Shown here: positions 1 to 6,830 of the stretch, in pieces
Position numbering within the stretch: the first letter of the stretch is position 1
Layout: each line of letters starts with the position of its first letter
Assembly (NCBI GenBank): GCA_964617625.1
Contig: CAZTZL010000032.1
Span: 1 to 34,300 of the forward strand
Length of the DNA: 34,300 nucleotides
DNA from: CAZTZL01 sp964617625
Lineage (GTDB): Bacteria > Zhuqueibacterota > QNDG01 > DSAB01
Reading direction: 5' to 3'
Program-made: the position numbers and the translations under genes
The notes under the pieces: model-generated
The model's input: the letters and a program-made list of their open reading frames with translations, nothing else
Told to the model about the DNA's origin: nothing
The model's database searches: none

Positions 1-2
1 CT

Positions 3-31
3 TAGTCTTTAGTTGTTCATATTGATATAAT
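3..31 (+). promoter_or_regulatory. Possible promoter upstream of the tRNA-Glu gene
   Basis: A perfect TATAAT sits at 26-31. The hexamer 17 bases upstream (3-8) is a poor -35 box, and the tRNA begins 55 bases further on, so this is only a weak candidate for the promoter of the tRNA cluster. Confidence 0.25.
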
Positions 32-86
32 GGTTCAATTTAATCTTTTTATACAAACTAATTGCTAAATGCTAAGAGCTAAATTT

Positions 87-159
87 GGCGCGTTCGTCTA
101 GTGGTCCAGGACGCCGGCCTCTCACGTCGGTAGCACGGGTTCGACTCCCGTACGCGCTA
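87..159 (+). tRNA. tRNA-Glu (anticodon CTC)
   Basis: A full cloverleaf can be drawn: a 7-bp acceptor stem (87-93 with 152-158, first pair G-U), D-arm, a 5-bp anticodon stem around the loop CTCTCAC giving anticodon CTC, and a T-arm with TTCGACT. The discriminator is A159. CCA is not encoded (the next bases are C-G-A), so CCA must be added by tRNA nucleotidyltransferase. It reads GAG codons. It is the first of five tRNA genes in the first 1.4 kb. Confidence 0.93.
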
Positions 160-175
160 CGAAAGTAGTCCACTG

Positions 176-248
176 TTTACAGTTAACAGTATATAGTTGG
201 ATCTGATTGGAAGATGTAAACTCAAAACTGTAAACTGTACACTGTAAA
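176..248. repeat. Imperfect inverted repeat between tRNA-Glu and tRNA-Arg
   Basis: Bases 176-198 and 226-248 are inverted copies of each other: 19 of 23 positions pair, with a 27-base loop. Both arms are built from a reiterated word of the form TTTACAGT (or its complement). The structure almost fills the spacer between the two tRNA genes. No T-run follows the right arm, so it is not a standard terminator. It may be a processing signal or a small mobile or hairpin repeat; function unknown. Confidence 0.65.
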
Positions 249-255
249 CTAAAAG

Positions 256-329
256 GCGCCCGTAGCTCAACTGGATAGAGCACCTGACTACGGATCAGGA
301 GGTTTGGGGTTCGAATCCCTTCGGGCGTA
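256..329 (+). tRNA. tRNA-Arg (anticodon ACG)
   Basis: The cloverleaf has a 7-bp acceptor stem (256-262 with 322-328, first pair G-U), anticodon stem CCTGA/TCAGG and loop CTACGGA, giving anticodon ACG. The T-stem has one T-T mismatch at its outer pair. Discriminator A329; CCA is not encoded. A34 of this tRNA is the classical target of TadA, which turns it into inosine so that CGU, CGC and CGA can be read. The tadA gene starts only 25 bases downstream, so the enzyme and its substrate are probably co-transcribed. Confidence 0.94.
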
Positions 330-354
330 CAAAATGAATCAACTTGGAACGGTC

Positions 355-825
355 ATGAAAGAGCACGAATTGTGGATGCAATTTGCTCTCAGAGAAGCAG
401 AAAGAGCTCTTTCTCAGGATGAAGTTCCTGTTGGGGCTGTGGTTGTTTACAATGGACAGGTTATTGGCAAAGGGTATAATCAGACAGTAACGCTTCAGGA
501 TCCGACAGCACATGCTGAAATGATCGCGATCTCCGCAGCTTCAGGTTTTTTAAAATCGTGGCGTTTGGAAAAATGTTCTCTATATGTGACTTTGGAACCC
601 TGTGCGATGTGTGCGGGGGCCATTGTTTTGTCTCGTATTACAAACCTGATTTTTGGAGCAACGGACCCCAAAGCCGGAGCGTGCGGTTCACTTCGGAACA
701 TTGTTGAGGATTATCGATTAAATCATTGTACCAATTTAACGTCAGGAATCTTAAGTCAGGAATCAGCTTTAATATTAAAGGCATTTTTTCAAAAATTGAG
801 AAAAGAGAAGAAAATTTCAGAATAA
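355..825 (+). CDS. tadA: tRNA-specific adenosine deaminase TadA
   Basis: Converts adenosine-34 to inosine in the wobble position of tRNA-Arg(ACG). The zinc-dependent deaminase signature is complete: HAE at residues 53-55 (zinc histidine and catalytic glutamate) and PCAMC at 82-86 (two zinc cysteines), in a protein of 156 residues, the usual size. An in-frame ATG at 334 would add seven residues, but it lies five bases after the tRNA and has no room for a ribosome binding site. The ATG at 355 gives the family's usual beginning, a short acidic stretch then ALREAERAL, and has a weak TGGA nine to ten bases upstream. The gene sits directly behind tRNA-Arg(ACG), its expected substrate. Family assignment is certain; the start is likely but not proven. 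Confidence 0.95.
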   Translation: MKEHELWMQFALREAERALSQDEVPVGAVVVYNGQVIGKGYNQTVTLQDPTAHAEMIAISAASGFLKSWRLEKCSLYVTLEPCAMCAGAIVLSRITNLIFGATDPKAGACGSLRNIVEDYRLNHCTNLTSGILSQESALILKAFFQKLRKEKKISE

Positions 826-920
826 AGATTGAAAAGCAGTTCTTTTAAATTTTATTGGATAAATGGGGGAATGATTCTCCGTCACAAACGGATTGATAAT
901 AGAAGGAATCAGGCGATCTC

Positions 921-957
921 GCCCGCCAAAAAGATTGGCGGGTCCGCCTCCGGCGGG
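921..957. repeat. GC-rich double hairpin (dispersed repeat copy 1)
   Basis: Two adjacent GC-rich hairpins: CCCGCC...GGCGGG with a nine-base loop (922-942), then CCGCC/GGCGG around TCC (944-955). It lies in the 172-base spacer between tadA and tRNA-Ser(CGA) in otherwise AT-rich DNA. The right half, with the following GAAAAT, recurs at 17562-17583, so this is a dispersed repetitive palindrome (REP-like). It is not followed by a T-run. Confidence 0.6.
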
Positions 958-997
958 AAAATCGTTATCGTGATTTTTTAATAAATAAATATATCTT

Positions 998-1086
998 GGA
1001 GAGGTGCGAGAGCGGTTGAATCGGGCGGTCTCGAAAATCGTTGTTCCGCGATTGTGGAACCGTGGGTTCGAATCCCACCCTCTCCG
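998..1086 (+). tRNA. tRNA-Ser (anticodon CGA)
   Basis: The acceptor stem GGAGAGG/CCTCTCC is perfect, the variable arm is long as in class II tRNAs, and the discriminator is G1086, all serine hallmarks. The anticodon stem is GCGGT/ATCGT (two G-U pairs) around loop CTCGAAA, giving CGA, which reads UCG. CCA is not encoded. The acceptor stem is identical to that of the Ser(GGA) gene 71 bases downstream. Confidence 0.93.
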
Positions 1087-1157
1087 CAAATTGGTTATTG
1101 GTTTTTAATGTTTAGTAATTAGTTCGATTTATATTTGGAAGCACTTAAAATTTTTTT

Positions 1158-1242
1158 GGAGAGGTGTCCGAGTGGCTGAAGGAGCACGCTTGGAAAGCGT
1201 GTGTAGTGAATGCTACCGCGGGTTCGAATCCCGCCCTCTCCG
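1158..1242 (+). tRNA. tRNA-Ser (anticodon GGA)
   Basis: Class II tRNA with acceptor stem GGAGAGG/CCTCTCC, anticodon stem CACGC/GCGTG around TTGGAAA (anticodon GGA, reading UCC and UCU), a long variable arm and discriminator G1242. CCA is not encoded. Confidence 0.94.
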
Positions 1243-1250
1243 CTGAAAAT

Positions 1251-1339
1251 AGTATTTAGTAGTTAGTAATTAGTTTATTCTGTATCTTTTATCCATGTTT
1301 TACTAACAACTAAAAACTAGCAACTAAAAACTTTTTTTT
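1251..1339. repeat. Imperfect inverted repeat followed by a T-run, between tRNA-Ser and tRNA-Ala
   Basis: Bases 1251-1276 pair with 1307-1332 at 20 of 26 positions, with a 30-base loop. The arms are made of reiterated TTTAGT / ACTAAA words. Eight T follow directly (1332-1339). On the + strand this resembles a very large terminator, but the stem is AT-rich and the next tRNA begins three bases later. The same design with a different word occurs at 176-248. Confidence 0.6.
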
Positions 1340-1341
1340 AG

Positions 1342-1414
1342 GGGGCAGTAGCTCAGATGGGAGAGCGGTACGTTCGCAACGTACAGGCCGGCGGTTCGAT
1401 CCCGCTCTGCTCCA
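1342..1414 (+). tRNA. tRNA-Ala (anticodon CGC)
   Basis: Acceptor stem GGGGCAG/CTGCTCC contains the G3-U70 pair, the main identity element for alanyl-tRNA synthetase. Anticodon stem GTACG/CGTAC around TTCGCAA gives CGC, reading GCG. Discriminator A1414; CCA is not encoded. The SRP RNA starts six bases downstream. Confidence 0.95.
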
Positions 1415-1420
1415 CAAAAC

Positions 1421-1696
1421 GGGCTGTGCTAGACGGGGAGCCAGCGGTGCCCTGTAACCTGCAAACCGCTACAGCAGGGTCGAATTCCTATCCCGAGGTC
1501 TTTTCCGTCCCCTGTCTTTAATTTGATAAGCGGTGATGATAGTTCGAGCTCTGTGCAATGGGCAAGTGCCGAACCCCGTCAGGACCGGAAGGTAGCAGCG
1601 GTAAGCAATTTTCCCATGTGCCGCAGATCAGCTTGACTGGAGTTGGCTGTCAGGTTTAGACTCGGGTTCAGAAAGATCGAAGGTGGGTGCACAGCC
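1421..1696 (+). ncRNA. ffs: Signal recognition particle RNA, long form with Alu domain
   Basis: About 276 bases. The ends pair (GGCTGTGC at 1422-1429 with GCACAGCC at 1689-1696), closing the long helix 5. The 5' part (about 1421-1500) has the Alu-domain pattern of Bacillus-type SRP RNA. The S domain near 1571-1600 carries the conserved helix 8 sequence GTCAGGACCGGAAGG with the GGAA tetraloop, followed by AGCAGC, the binding site for Ffh. It guides nascent membrane proteins to the translocon. It lies between tRNA-Ala and dnaX; T-run 1697-1703 ends it. Confidence 0.93.
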
Positions 1697-1703
1697 TTTT
1701 TTT
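1689..1703 (+). terminator. Probable SRP RNA 3' end / terminator
   Basis: The closing strand of the SRP RNA helix (1689-1696) is followed at once by seven T (1697-1703). Together these can act as an intrinsic terminator. It must be leaky or followed by a new promoter, because dnaX begins only 18 bases later. Confidence 0.5.
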
Positions 1704-1720
1704 ACAAATAAAGGAAATAC

Positions 1721-3391
1721 ATGTCTTATCTCGTACTTGCCAGAAAATACCGCCCACAGTCGTGGATTGATCTTGTAGGACAGGATCATGTTTCTACGAC
1801 ACTTAAAAATGCCATTCAACATGATCGACTGGCGCATGCTTATCTTTTTACGGGACCCAGAGGTGTCGGGAAGACAAGCGCTGCAAGAATTTTGGCCAAG
1901 GCCCTTAATTGCCAAAAAGGCCCCACAGCCGATCCGTGCAATCAATGTTCAAATTGCATTGAGATTACAGAGAGCCGAAGCATAGACGTTTTTGAAATTG
2001 ACGGCGCTTCGAACCGGGGTATTGATGAAGTCCGGAATCTCCGTGAAAATATCAGATATACACCCGCAAGTGGGAAATACCGGATCTATATTATCGATGA
2101 AGTGCACATGCTAACCACTGAAGCTTTCAACGCCCTTCTTAAAACACTGGAAGAACCTCCGTCCCATGTGATGTTTGTTTTCGCGACAACTGAACCGCAT
2201 AAGGTTCCCGTGACGATTGTTTCACGCTGCCAGCGTTTTGATTTTCGCAGAATCAATATTCAGGAAATGTTGACACGACTCAGGGATATTTGTAAAACAG
2301 AAAAAATCACAGTTGATGACGAAGCATTGCTGCTGATCGCCAATAAGGCGGATGGAAGTTTGCGGGACAGTCAATCCGTGCTTGATCAAATGATATCCTT
2401 TACAGGGGATAAAATCACAGCGGAACTGGTCATCAAGGGATTGGGTTTGATTTCGCAGGAATTGTTTTTTGAAGTGACGGATGTGCTCGCATCGGGAGAA
2501 GTTCCGAAGGGATTGACTCTGGTGGATAAAATTATTGCTGACGGATATGATGTCGAGGAATTTTTAACGGGATTCTCCGAACATCTTAGGAATCTGCTTA
2601 TTGTTCGGTCGATGGAATCGACTGAATTGATCGATACGACCGAACCTCTAAAGAAAAAGTATCTGGAATCCGTTTCCCGTTTTCAGGAAGAGGATATTCT
2701 TCGCCTTATCCGCATTGTAACACAGACAATCTATACATTAAAGCGAAGTGCAAATCCGAGAATTGCTCTGGAACTCGCCATTGTTAAAATGATCAAGCTT
2801 GATAAAACGATAACAATTGATGATCTGTTGTCCAGGCTCGAATCTTTACAAATATCCGGAAATCCGAAATCCACCGCCGTGAAAGATACGCAAACAAAAT
2901 CTGAAACAAAGACGGATCTTCCTGTTTCTACAGAAGGAAAACAGGGTTCGAAACAATCCACCGATACCGAAGACCCGCCGCTGAAGATTGAATCTCCGCA
3001 GGAAAAAAAAAGCGTAATAAAGATTGATGAGATTAAGGAAAAATGGGACAGTGTCATCCAAGCGGTGAAGAAGGAAAAGATTACTATCGGATCGTTCCTG
3101 CAGGAGGGTGTTATCAGTGGTGCTCATGACAATAAAATAGAATTGAGTTTTGCATTGTCGAACGGATTTCATATCGATGCGATTATGCGGTCGAAACAAG
3201 TAGTTCTGGGCGTTATCAAGAAAATTATCGGACCGAATGTCGATTTTGAGTGCATCAAAAAAATAATGCCAGAACATGAGAAGAAAGTGCAGTCCAAGAA
3301 TCAAAAATGGGAAGACTTGATGCTGCTTAAAGATAAGGAACCCAAAATTAAAAAAATTATAGATGATTTTGATGCTGAAATTGCTGAATAG
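1721..3391 (+). CDS. dnaX: DNA polymerase III subunits gamma and tau
   Basis: Clamp-loader ATPase of the replicative polymerase, 556 residues. Visible in order: AAA+ P-loop GPRGVGKT at 45-52; zinc-binding cysteines C64, C73, C76 and C79; Walker B DEVH at 126-129; sensor-1 region ATTEPHKVP at 155-163; the SRC arginine finger at 168-170. Domain III follows to about residue 370, then a charged linker (about 375-430) and a C-terminal tau region. Start ATG has AAAGGA nine bases upstream. A run of nine A at codons 428-431 lies in the linker and has close stops in both other frames, so a shorter gamma product of about 431-435 residues is likely (listed separately). It leads the dnaX-ybaB-recR operon; ybaB begins 19 bases after the stop. 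Confidence 0.97.
   Translation: MSYLVLARKYRPQSWIDLVGQDHVSTTLKNAIQHDRLAHAYLFTGPRGVGKTSAARILAKALNCQKGPTADPCNQCSNCIEITESRSIDVFEIDGASNRGIDEVRNLRENIRYTPASGKYRIYIIDEVHMLTTEAFNALLKTLEEPPSHVMFVFATTEPHKVPVTIVSRCQRFDFRRINIQEMLTRLRDICKTEKITVDDEALLLIANKADGSLRDSQSVLDQMISFTGDKITAELVIKGLGLISQELFFEVTDVLASGEVPKGLTLVDKIIADGYDVEEFLTGFSEHLRNLLIVRSMESTELIDTTEPLKKKYLESVSRFQEEDILRLIRIVTQTIYTLKRSANPRIALELAIVKMIKLDKTITIDDLLSRLESLQISGNPKSTAVKDTQTKSETKTDLPVSTEGKQGSKQSTDTEDPPLKIESPQEKKSVIKIDEIKEKWDSVIQAVKKEKITIGSFLQEGVISGAHDNKIELSFALSNGFHIDAIMRSKQVVLGVIKKIIGPNVDFECIKKIMPEHEKKVQSKNQKWEDLMLLKDKEPKIKKIIDDFDAEIAE
3003..3012 (+). other. Candidate programmed slippage site in dnaX
   Basis: Nine consecutive A followed by G, reading GAA AAA AAA AGC at residues 428-431. 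Loss of one A gives GCG and then TAA TAA; gain of one A (equal to a -1 shift) gives five codons after the lysines and then TGA. Either event yields a protein of about 431-435 residues ending in the Lys-rich linker. That is where gamma ends in the known systems: ribosomal -1 frameshift in Escherichia coli, transcriptional slippage on an A-run in Thermus. No strong downstream stem-loop is visible, which favours slippage by RNA polymerase. The activity is inferred. Confidence 0.6.
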
Positions 3392-3410
3392 AAAATAGGA
3401 GATAGCCGTT

Positions 3411-3755
3411 ATGTTGAAGCCGAATATGGCTGAACTTTTTAAGCAGGCGCAGAAGGTGCAGGATGAAATCGCCAGAGTTCAGGAGAAACTTGAAGAAATG
3501 ACCGTGGAGGGTTCGTCGGGAGGGGGGATGGTAATTGTAACGGCAAATGGCAAGCAAAAGATTGTTACCATAAAGATCGATCCTGAAGTTGTCAGTTCCG
3601 ATGATGTTGAAATGCTTGAAGATCTGGTCACGGCAGCCGTGAATCAGGCACTGGAGAAATCTCAGGAAATGGCGCAGGAAGAATTACAGAAGGTAACAGG
3701 GGGCATGCTCGGGAATCTGCCCGGCGGCCTGAAAATCCCCGGTTTTAATGTTTAG
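3411..3755 (+). CDS. ybaB: YbaB/EbfC family nucleoid-associated protein
   Basis: Small DNA-binding protein (114 residues) that forms a dimer and binds DNA with little sequence preference. The family pattern is clear: an N-terminal helix rich in Q, K and E (residues 4-30), GSSGGGMV followed by a beta strand (VTANGKQKIVTIKIDPEVV), then EMLEDLVTAAVNQAL, and a Gly-rich tail. Start ATG has AGGAG nine bases upstream. It lies between dnaX and recR, as in very many bacteria, and is almost certainly translated from the dnaX transcript. Confidence 0.95.
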   Translation: MLKPNMAELFKQAQKVQDEIARVQEKLEEMTVEGSSGGGMVIVTANGKQKIVTIKIDPEVVSSDDVEMLEDLVTAAVNQALEKSQEMAQEELQKVTGGMLGNLPGGLKIPGFNV

Positions 3756-3767
3756 GGAAATACATTT

Positions 3768-4364
3768 TTGGAATACTCATCAAAAACTTTGGAGCAACTG
3801 GTAGAGGCTTTTTCCCGTCTTCCGGGCATTGGGAGGAAATCAGCTCAGCGCATTGCGCTCTATCTGCTTCGTGAGGGACAGAATGAGGCAGACCATCTTG
3901 CCAAAGCAATCGTCGAAATGATAGAAAAAATAGGGAATTGTTCGATATGTTTTAATCTTACTGAAGAAGATCCCTGTCTTTACTGTCGTGATGATCAGCG
4001 GGACAAACATGTGATTTGTGTCGTCGAAGATCCGAAAGATCTTCTCATCATCGAAAAAACAGGCAACTATCGCGGCCAATACCATATTTTGGGAGGTGTT
4101 CTTTCCCCGCTTGACGGTATTGGTGCGGAGGATCTCAAGATCAAAGAGCTGATGGCCAGAATTACTCCGGAGGTCAGGGAAGTGATTATTGCAACCAATC
4201 CAACAGTTGAAGGAGAAATGACCGCAGCCTATCTGGCACAGGAACTAAAGGACAAAAAGATCAAGGTGACAAGAATTGCACGGGGGATCCCGTTTGGGGG
4301 CGCTCTCGAATTCAATGATGCCGTTACTGTGGCCAAGGCCATGGAAGGAAGAATTGAATTATAG
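3768..4364 (+). CDS. recR: Recombination mediator protein RecR
   Basis: Part of the RecFOR pathway that loads RecA onto gapped DNA. The 198-residue protein shows the helix-hairpin-helix LPGIGRKSAQR (18-28), a zinc finger with C58, C61, C70 and C73, a Toprim domain beginning at CVVEDPKDLLIIE (84-96), and the C-terminal GIPFGGALEFNDAVT motif. The start is TTG: no ATG is available in frame, the resulting N-terminus MEYSSKTLEQL matches the family, and AGGGAAA lies about eight bases before it. Twelve bases separate it from ybaB. Confidence 0.96.
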   Translation: MEYSSKTLEQLVEAFSRLPGIGRKSAQRIALYLLREGQNEADHLAKAIVEMIEKIGNCSICFNLTEEDPCLYCRDDQRDKHVICVVEDPKDLLIIEKTGNYRGQYHILGGVLSPLDGIGAEDLKIKELMARITPEVREVIIATNPTVEGEMTAAYLAQELKDKKIKVTRIARGIPFGGALEFNDAVTVAKAMEGRIEL

Positions 4365-4409
4365 TGTTTATTGATTGAATCATACTATCCCTGAGGATCT
4401 CTCAGACTC

Positions 4410-5030
4410 ATGTTAACTTTATCAAATCGATTAACTCTGTTCAGAATAGCTTTGACGCCTGTTTTTGTATTTCTGCTTTTCTCATCGGATTCATTTGCCA
4501 GAATCGCTTTAATATTTGTATTTTGCATCGCTTCTCTGACAGACTGGTACGACGGATATTTGGCAAGACGGTTCGGATACGTGACGAAGTGGGGTCAATT
4601 TTTAGACCCTCTGGCGGATAAGATTTTTATCACGGCCGGATTTTTAAGCTTCAGCGTGCTGGGTTATGTTCGGTTGTGGATGGTTCTCGTTATTCTTGTG
4701 AGGGATTTTCTCATTACCGGTTTCCGGTTTTACGGTATGATCAGGGGAAAACCGGTTGCGACCAATCTGTTTGCAAAAATAAAAACCAGTCTGCAATTTC
4801 TTGTGCTTTGCCTGATTCTCATTTTTCACCTTGTTGCATATCCCAAAACGATCGATACAGCTGTTCTTTTATGGAACAGGATTTCAGTTTTCAATTTCTT
4901 CCATTTGCTGATGTGGTTGGTTGTTTTATTTACGGTTGTCTCTGGTACAATCAATCTCATCGAAAACCGAATACGCCTGAAAGAGATGCTCAATGAGCTG
5001 TATCGAATTTTTATTCCTTCCAATATATAA
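4410..5030 (+). CDS. pgsA: CDP-diacylglycerol-glycerol-3-phosphate 3-phosphatidyltransferase
   Basis: Makes phosphatidylglycerol phosphate from CDP-diacylglycerol and glycerol 3-phosphate at the inner membrane. The CDP-alcohol phosphotransferase signature is complete with correct spacing: D45, D48-G49, A52-R53, G62, D66 and D70. The rest of the 206 residues is strongly hydrophobic, with several membrane spans. The N-terminal SNRLTLFRIALTPVFV is typical of PgsA rather than of phosphatidylserine synthase. It is directly followed by pgpA, the next enzyme of the pathway, 14 bases downstream. Confidence 0.94.
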   Translation: MLTLSNRLTLFRIALTPVFVFLLFSSDSFARIALIFVFCIASLTDWYDGYLARRFGYVTKWGQFLDPLADKIFITAGFLSFSVLGYVRLWMVLVILVRDFLITGFRFYGMIRGKPVATNLFAKIKTSLQFLVLCLILIFHLVAYPKTIDTAVLLWNRISVFNFFHLLMWLVVLFTVVSGTINLIENRIRLKEMLNELYRIFIPSNI

Positions 5031-5044
5031 AAACCGGGATTTGG

Positions 5045-5503
5045 ATGATGAATAAAATATCGCGATTTTTGGCCACCGGTTTTTACAGTGGATATTCTCC
5101 CATCGCACCGGGAACTGCGGGCAGCGCTGTAGCCTGGGTTATTTTTATTTTGATTCCCGGATTAAGAGATGTCCCCCTGTTATTGACAAGTATTGTGGTG
5201 TTTTTTATCGGCGTCAAAGTTGCAACCGATGTCGAGAAAACGGACGGGCACGACGCATCGGTAATCGTGATTGACGAAGTGGTCGGGATGTGGATTTCTC
5301 TTCTTTTTCTGCCTGCTTCGATATCCTGGGCCGGATGGGTCGCTGCTTTTTTTATTTTCCGTCTCTTCGACATTATCAAACCCTTCCCTGCCGGAAGATC
5401 ACAAAAATTACCTGCCGGCTGGGGAATTATGGTCGATGATATGTTTGCGGGTATCTATACCAATCTTGCCGTTCAGCTGATCTTCCGGTTTTTTATCAGA
5501 TAG
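5045..5503 (+). CDS. pgpA: Phosphatidylglycerophosphatase A
   Basis: Removes the phosphate from phosphatidylglycerol phosphate to give phosphatidylglycerol. The 152-residue membrane protein carries the family blocks GTAGSAVA (23-30), VIDEVVGMW (75-83), FRLFDIIKPFP (105-115) and MVDDMFAGIY (129-138), which hold the conserved acidic residues. Two adjacent ATG codons (5045 and 5048) could start it. It sits between pgsA and cinA, with 14- and 8-base gaps, as part of one operon. Confidence 0.93.
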   Translation: MMNKISRFLATGFYSGYSPIAPGTAGSAVAWVIFILIPGLRDVPLLLTSIVVFFIGVKVATDVEKTDGHDASVIVIDEVVGMWISLLFLPASISWAGWVAAFFIFRLFDIIKPFPAGRSQKLPAGWGIMVDDMFAGIYTNLAVQLIFRFFIR

Positions 5504-5511
5504 GATTTTAA

Positions 5512-6759
5512 ATGACTGCCGAAATCATTTCTGTGGGAGATGAACTCCTCAACGGAATGACGATTAATACGAATGCTGCTTTTATCGCAGAAAGTCTGGT
5601 GAAGCTTGGTTTTTCTGTGCAGTGCATTTCTGTGGTGGGAGATCATGAAGAACATATCATCGAAGCGCTGGAAAGGGCCGGCCGGGAAGCAGATACGGCA
5701 GTAATTACAGGGGGATTGGGTGTGACTCACGATGACATCACAAAGAAAGCCGCTGCCCGTTTTTTTAATAAAGAGCTGATTTTTTCACAGGAGGTTTCGG
5801 ACCGGATCGAATCTTTTTTTAAAAAGAGAGGAAGAAAAGTATCCGATGTCAACCGGGAACAGGCCATGGTTTTGAAAGATGCCGGAATGATCAATAATTC
5901 CGCGGGACTCGCTCCCGGATTTATTATCTCCAAAAACAGGTGTACCTATTATTTTCTGCCGGGCGTGCCATTGGAAATGAAACAGATGATGGAGAAATCC
6001 GTCGTTCCTGAACTGGACAAAATGGGCCTGAGTCCACCGGTTCCTCCAAGAATATTAAAGACCACAGGTATTTCAGAATCGGCACTCTATTCCAAATTGA
6101 TCGATTTTCAAAAGTTATTTCCGGGGATTCGGCTGGCGTACCTGCCGGAAACCCCGGGCGTCAAACTGCGGCTGTCCACTTCGGATCCTCAGGCTGAAAA
6201 TCAAAATAATGCAATTGATAAAGCTGTCGAATATATTCAAAAGATGGCAGGGAAAACTATTTACGGGGAAGGCGAGACGGAGATCGAACAGGTCGTTGCG
6301 AGTTTGTTATTTAAAATGAAACTAACGATCGCAGTGGCCGAATCCTGCACAGGCGGATTGATATCACATAAATTGACACAAATATCAGGCAGTTCGGAAT
6401 ATTTCAATCGTGGTATTGTGGCCTACAGCAATGAAGCGAAAATTGAAATTTTGAATGTTCCTCATATGACAATCGAGAAATATGGCGCTGTCAGCCGGGA
6501 AACAGCGCTGGCAATGGCATTCGGTGTTCGTAAAATCAGCGGAACAGAGATCGGTTTGTCTGTAACCGGAATCGCCGGTCCGGGAGGAGGTACGGCAGAA
6601 AAACCGGTGGGCCTGGTATATATAGGTTATAAAGATTCTGAACGGAATATGGTCGAGGAGCATCATTTCCAGCGTGATCGGTGGTGGAACAAGGAGCGCA
6701 CTGCCGTGACAGCGCTGGATCTGGTCAGAAGGGTGCTTTTGGGAGTAACAAGTTCCTGA
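5512..6759 (+). CDS. cinA: CinA: competence/damage-inducible protein with nicotinamide-nucleotide amidohydrolase domain
   Basis: Two-domain protein of 415 residues. The N-terminal half (about 1-170) is the MoaB/MogA-like domain with EIISVGDELLNG and GGLGVTHDD. The C-terminal domain carries AESCTGGLISH (near 276-286) and SVTGIAGPGGGT, the signature of nicotinamide mononucleotide deamidase (PncC type) used in pyridine-nucleotide salvage. Start ATG has AGGA six bases upstream. cinA near recA is a common bacterial arrangement; here one gene, thpR, lies between them. Confidence 0.95.
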   Translation: MTAEIISVGDELLNGMTINTNAAFIAESLVKLGFSVQCISVVGDHEEHIIEALERAGREADTAVITGGLGVTHDDITKKAAARFFNKELIFSQEVSDRIESFFKKRGRKVSDVNREQAMVLKDAGMINNSAGLAPGFIISKNRCTYYFLPGVPLEMKQMMEKSVVPELDKMGLSPPVPPRILKTTGISESALYSKLIDFQKLFPGIRLAYLPETPGVKLRLSTSDPQAENQNNAIDKAVEYIQKMAGKTIYGEGETEIEQVVASLLFKMKLTIAVAESCTGGLISHKLTQISGSSEYFNRGIVAYSNEAKIEILNVPHMTIEKYGAVSRETALAMAFGVRKISGTEIGLSVTGIAGPGGGTAEKPVGLVYIGYKDSERNMVEEHHFQRDRWWNKERTAVTALDLVRRVLLGVTSS

Positions 6760-6830
6760 ATCTATTTATTCCGAACAACAGCATTGCATCCATCAAATGT
6801 ATCTGCATCGTCAGATTCTTTTTTCTCTTT

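Noticed and set aside
295..513. Minus-strand frame ending in KGFEPQTS
   Set aside because: Its end is antisense to tRNA-Arg and the rest is antisense to tadA; not a gene.
817..1089. Open frame on the minus strand across tRNA-Ser(CGA), encoding a protein beginning MRRGWDSNPRFHNRGTT
   Set aside because: It is the antisense of the tRNA-Ser gene and its GC-rich flank, a well-known false protein in databases; no ribosome binding site.
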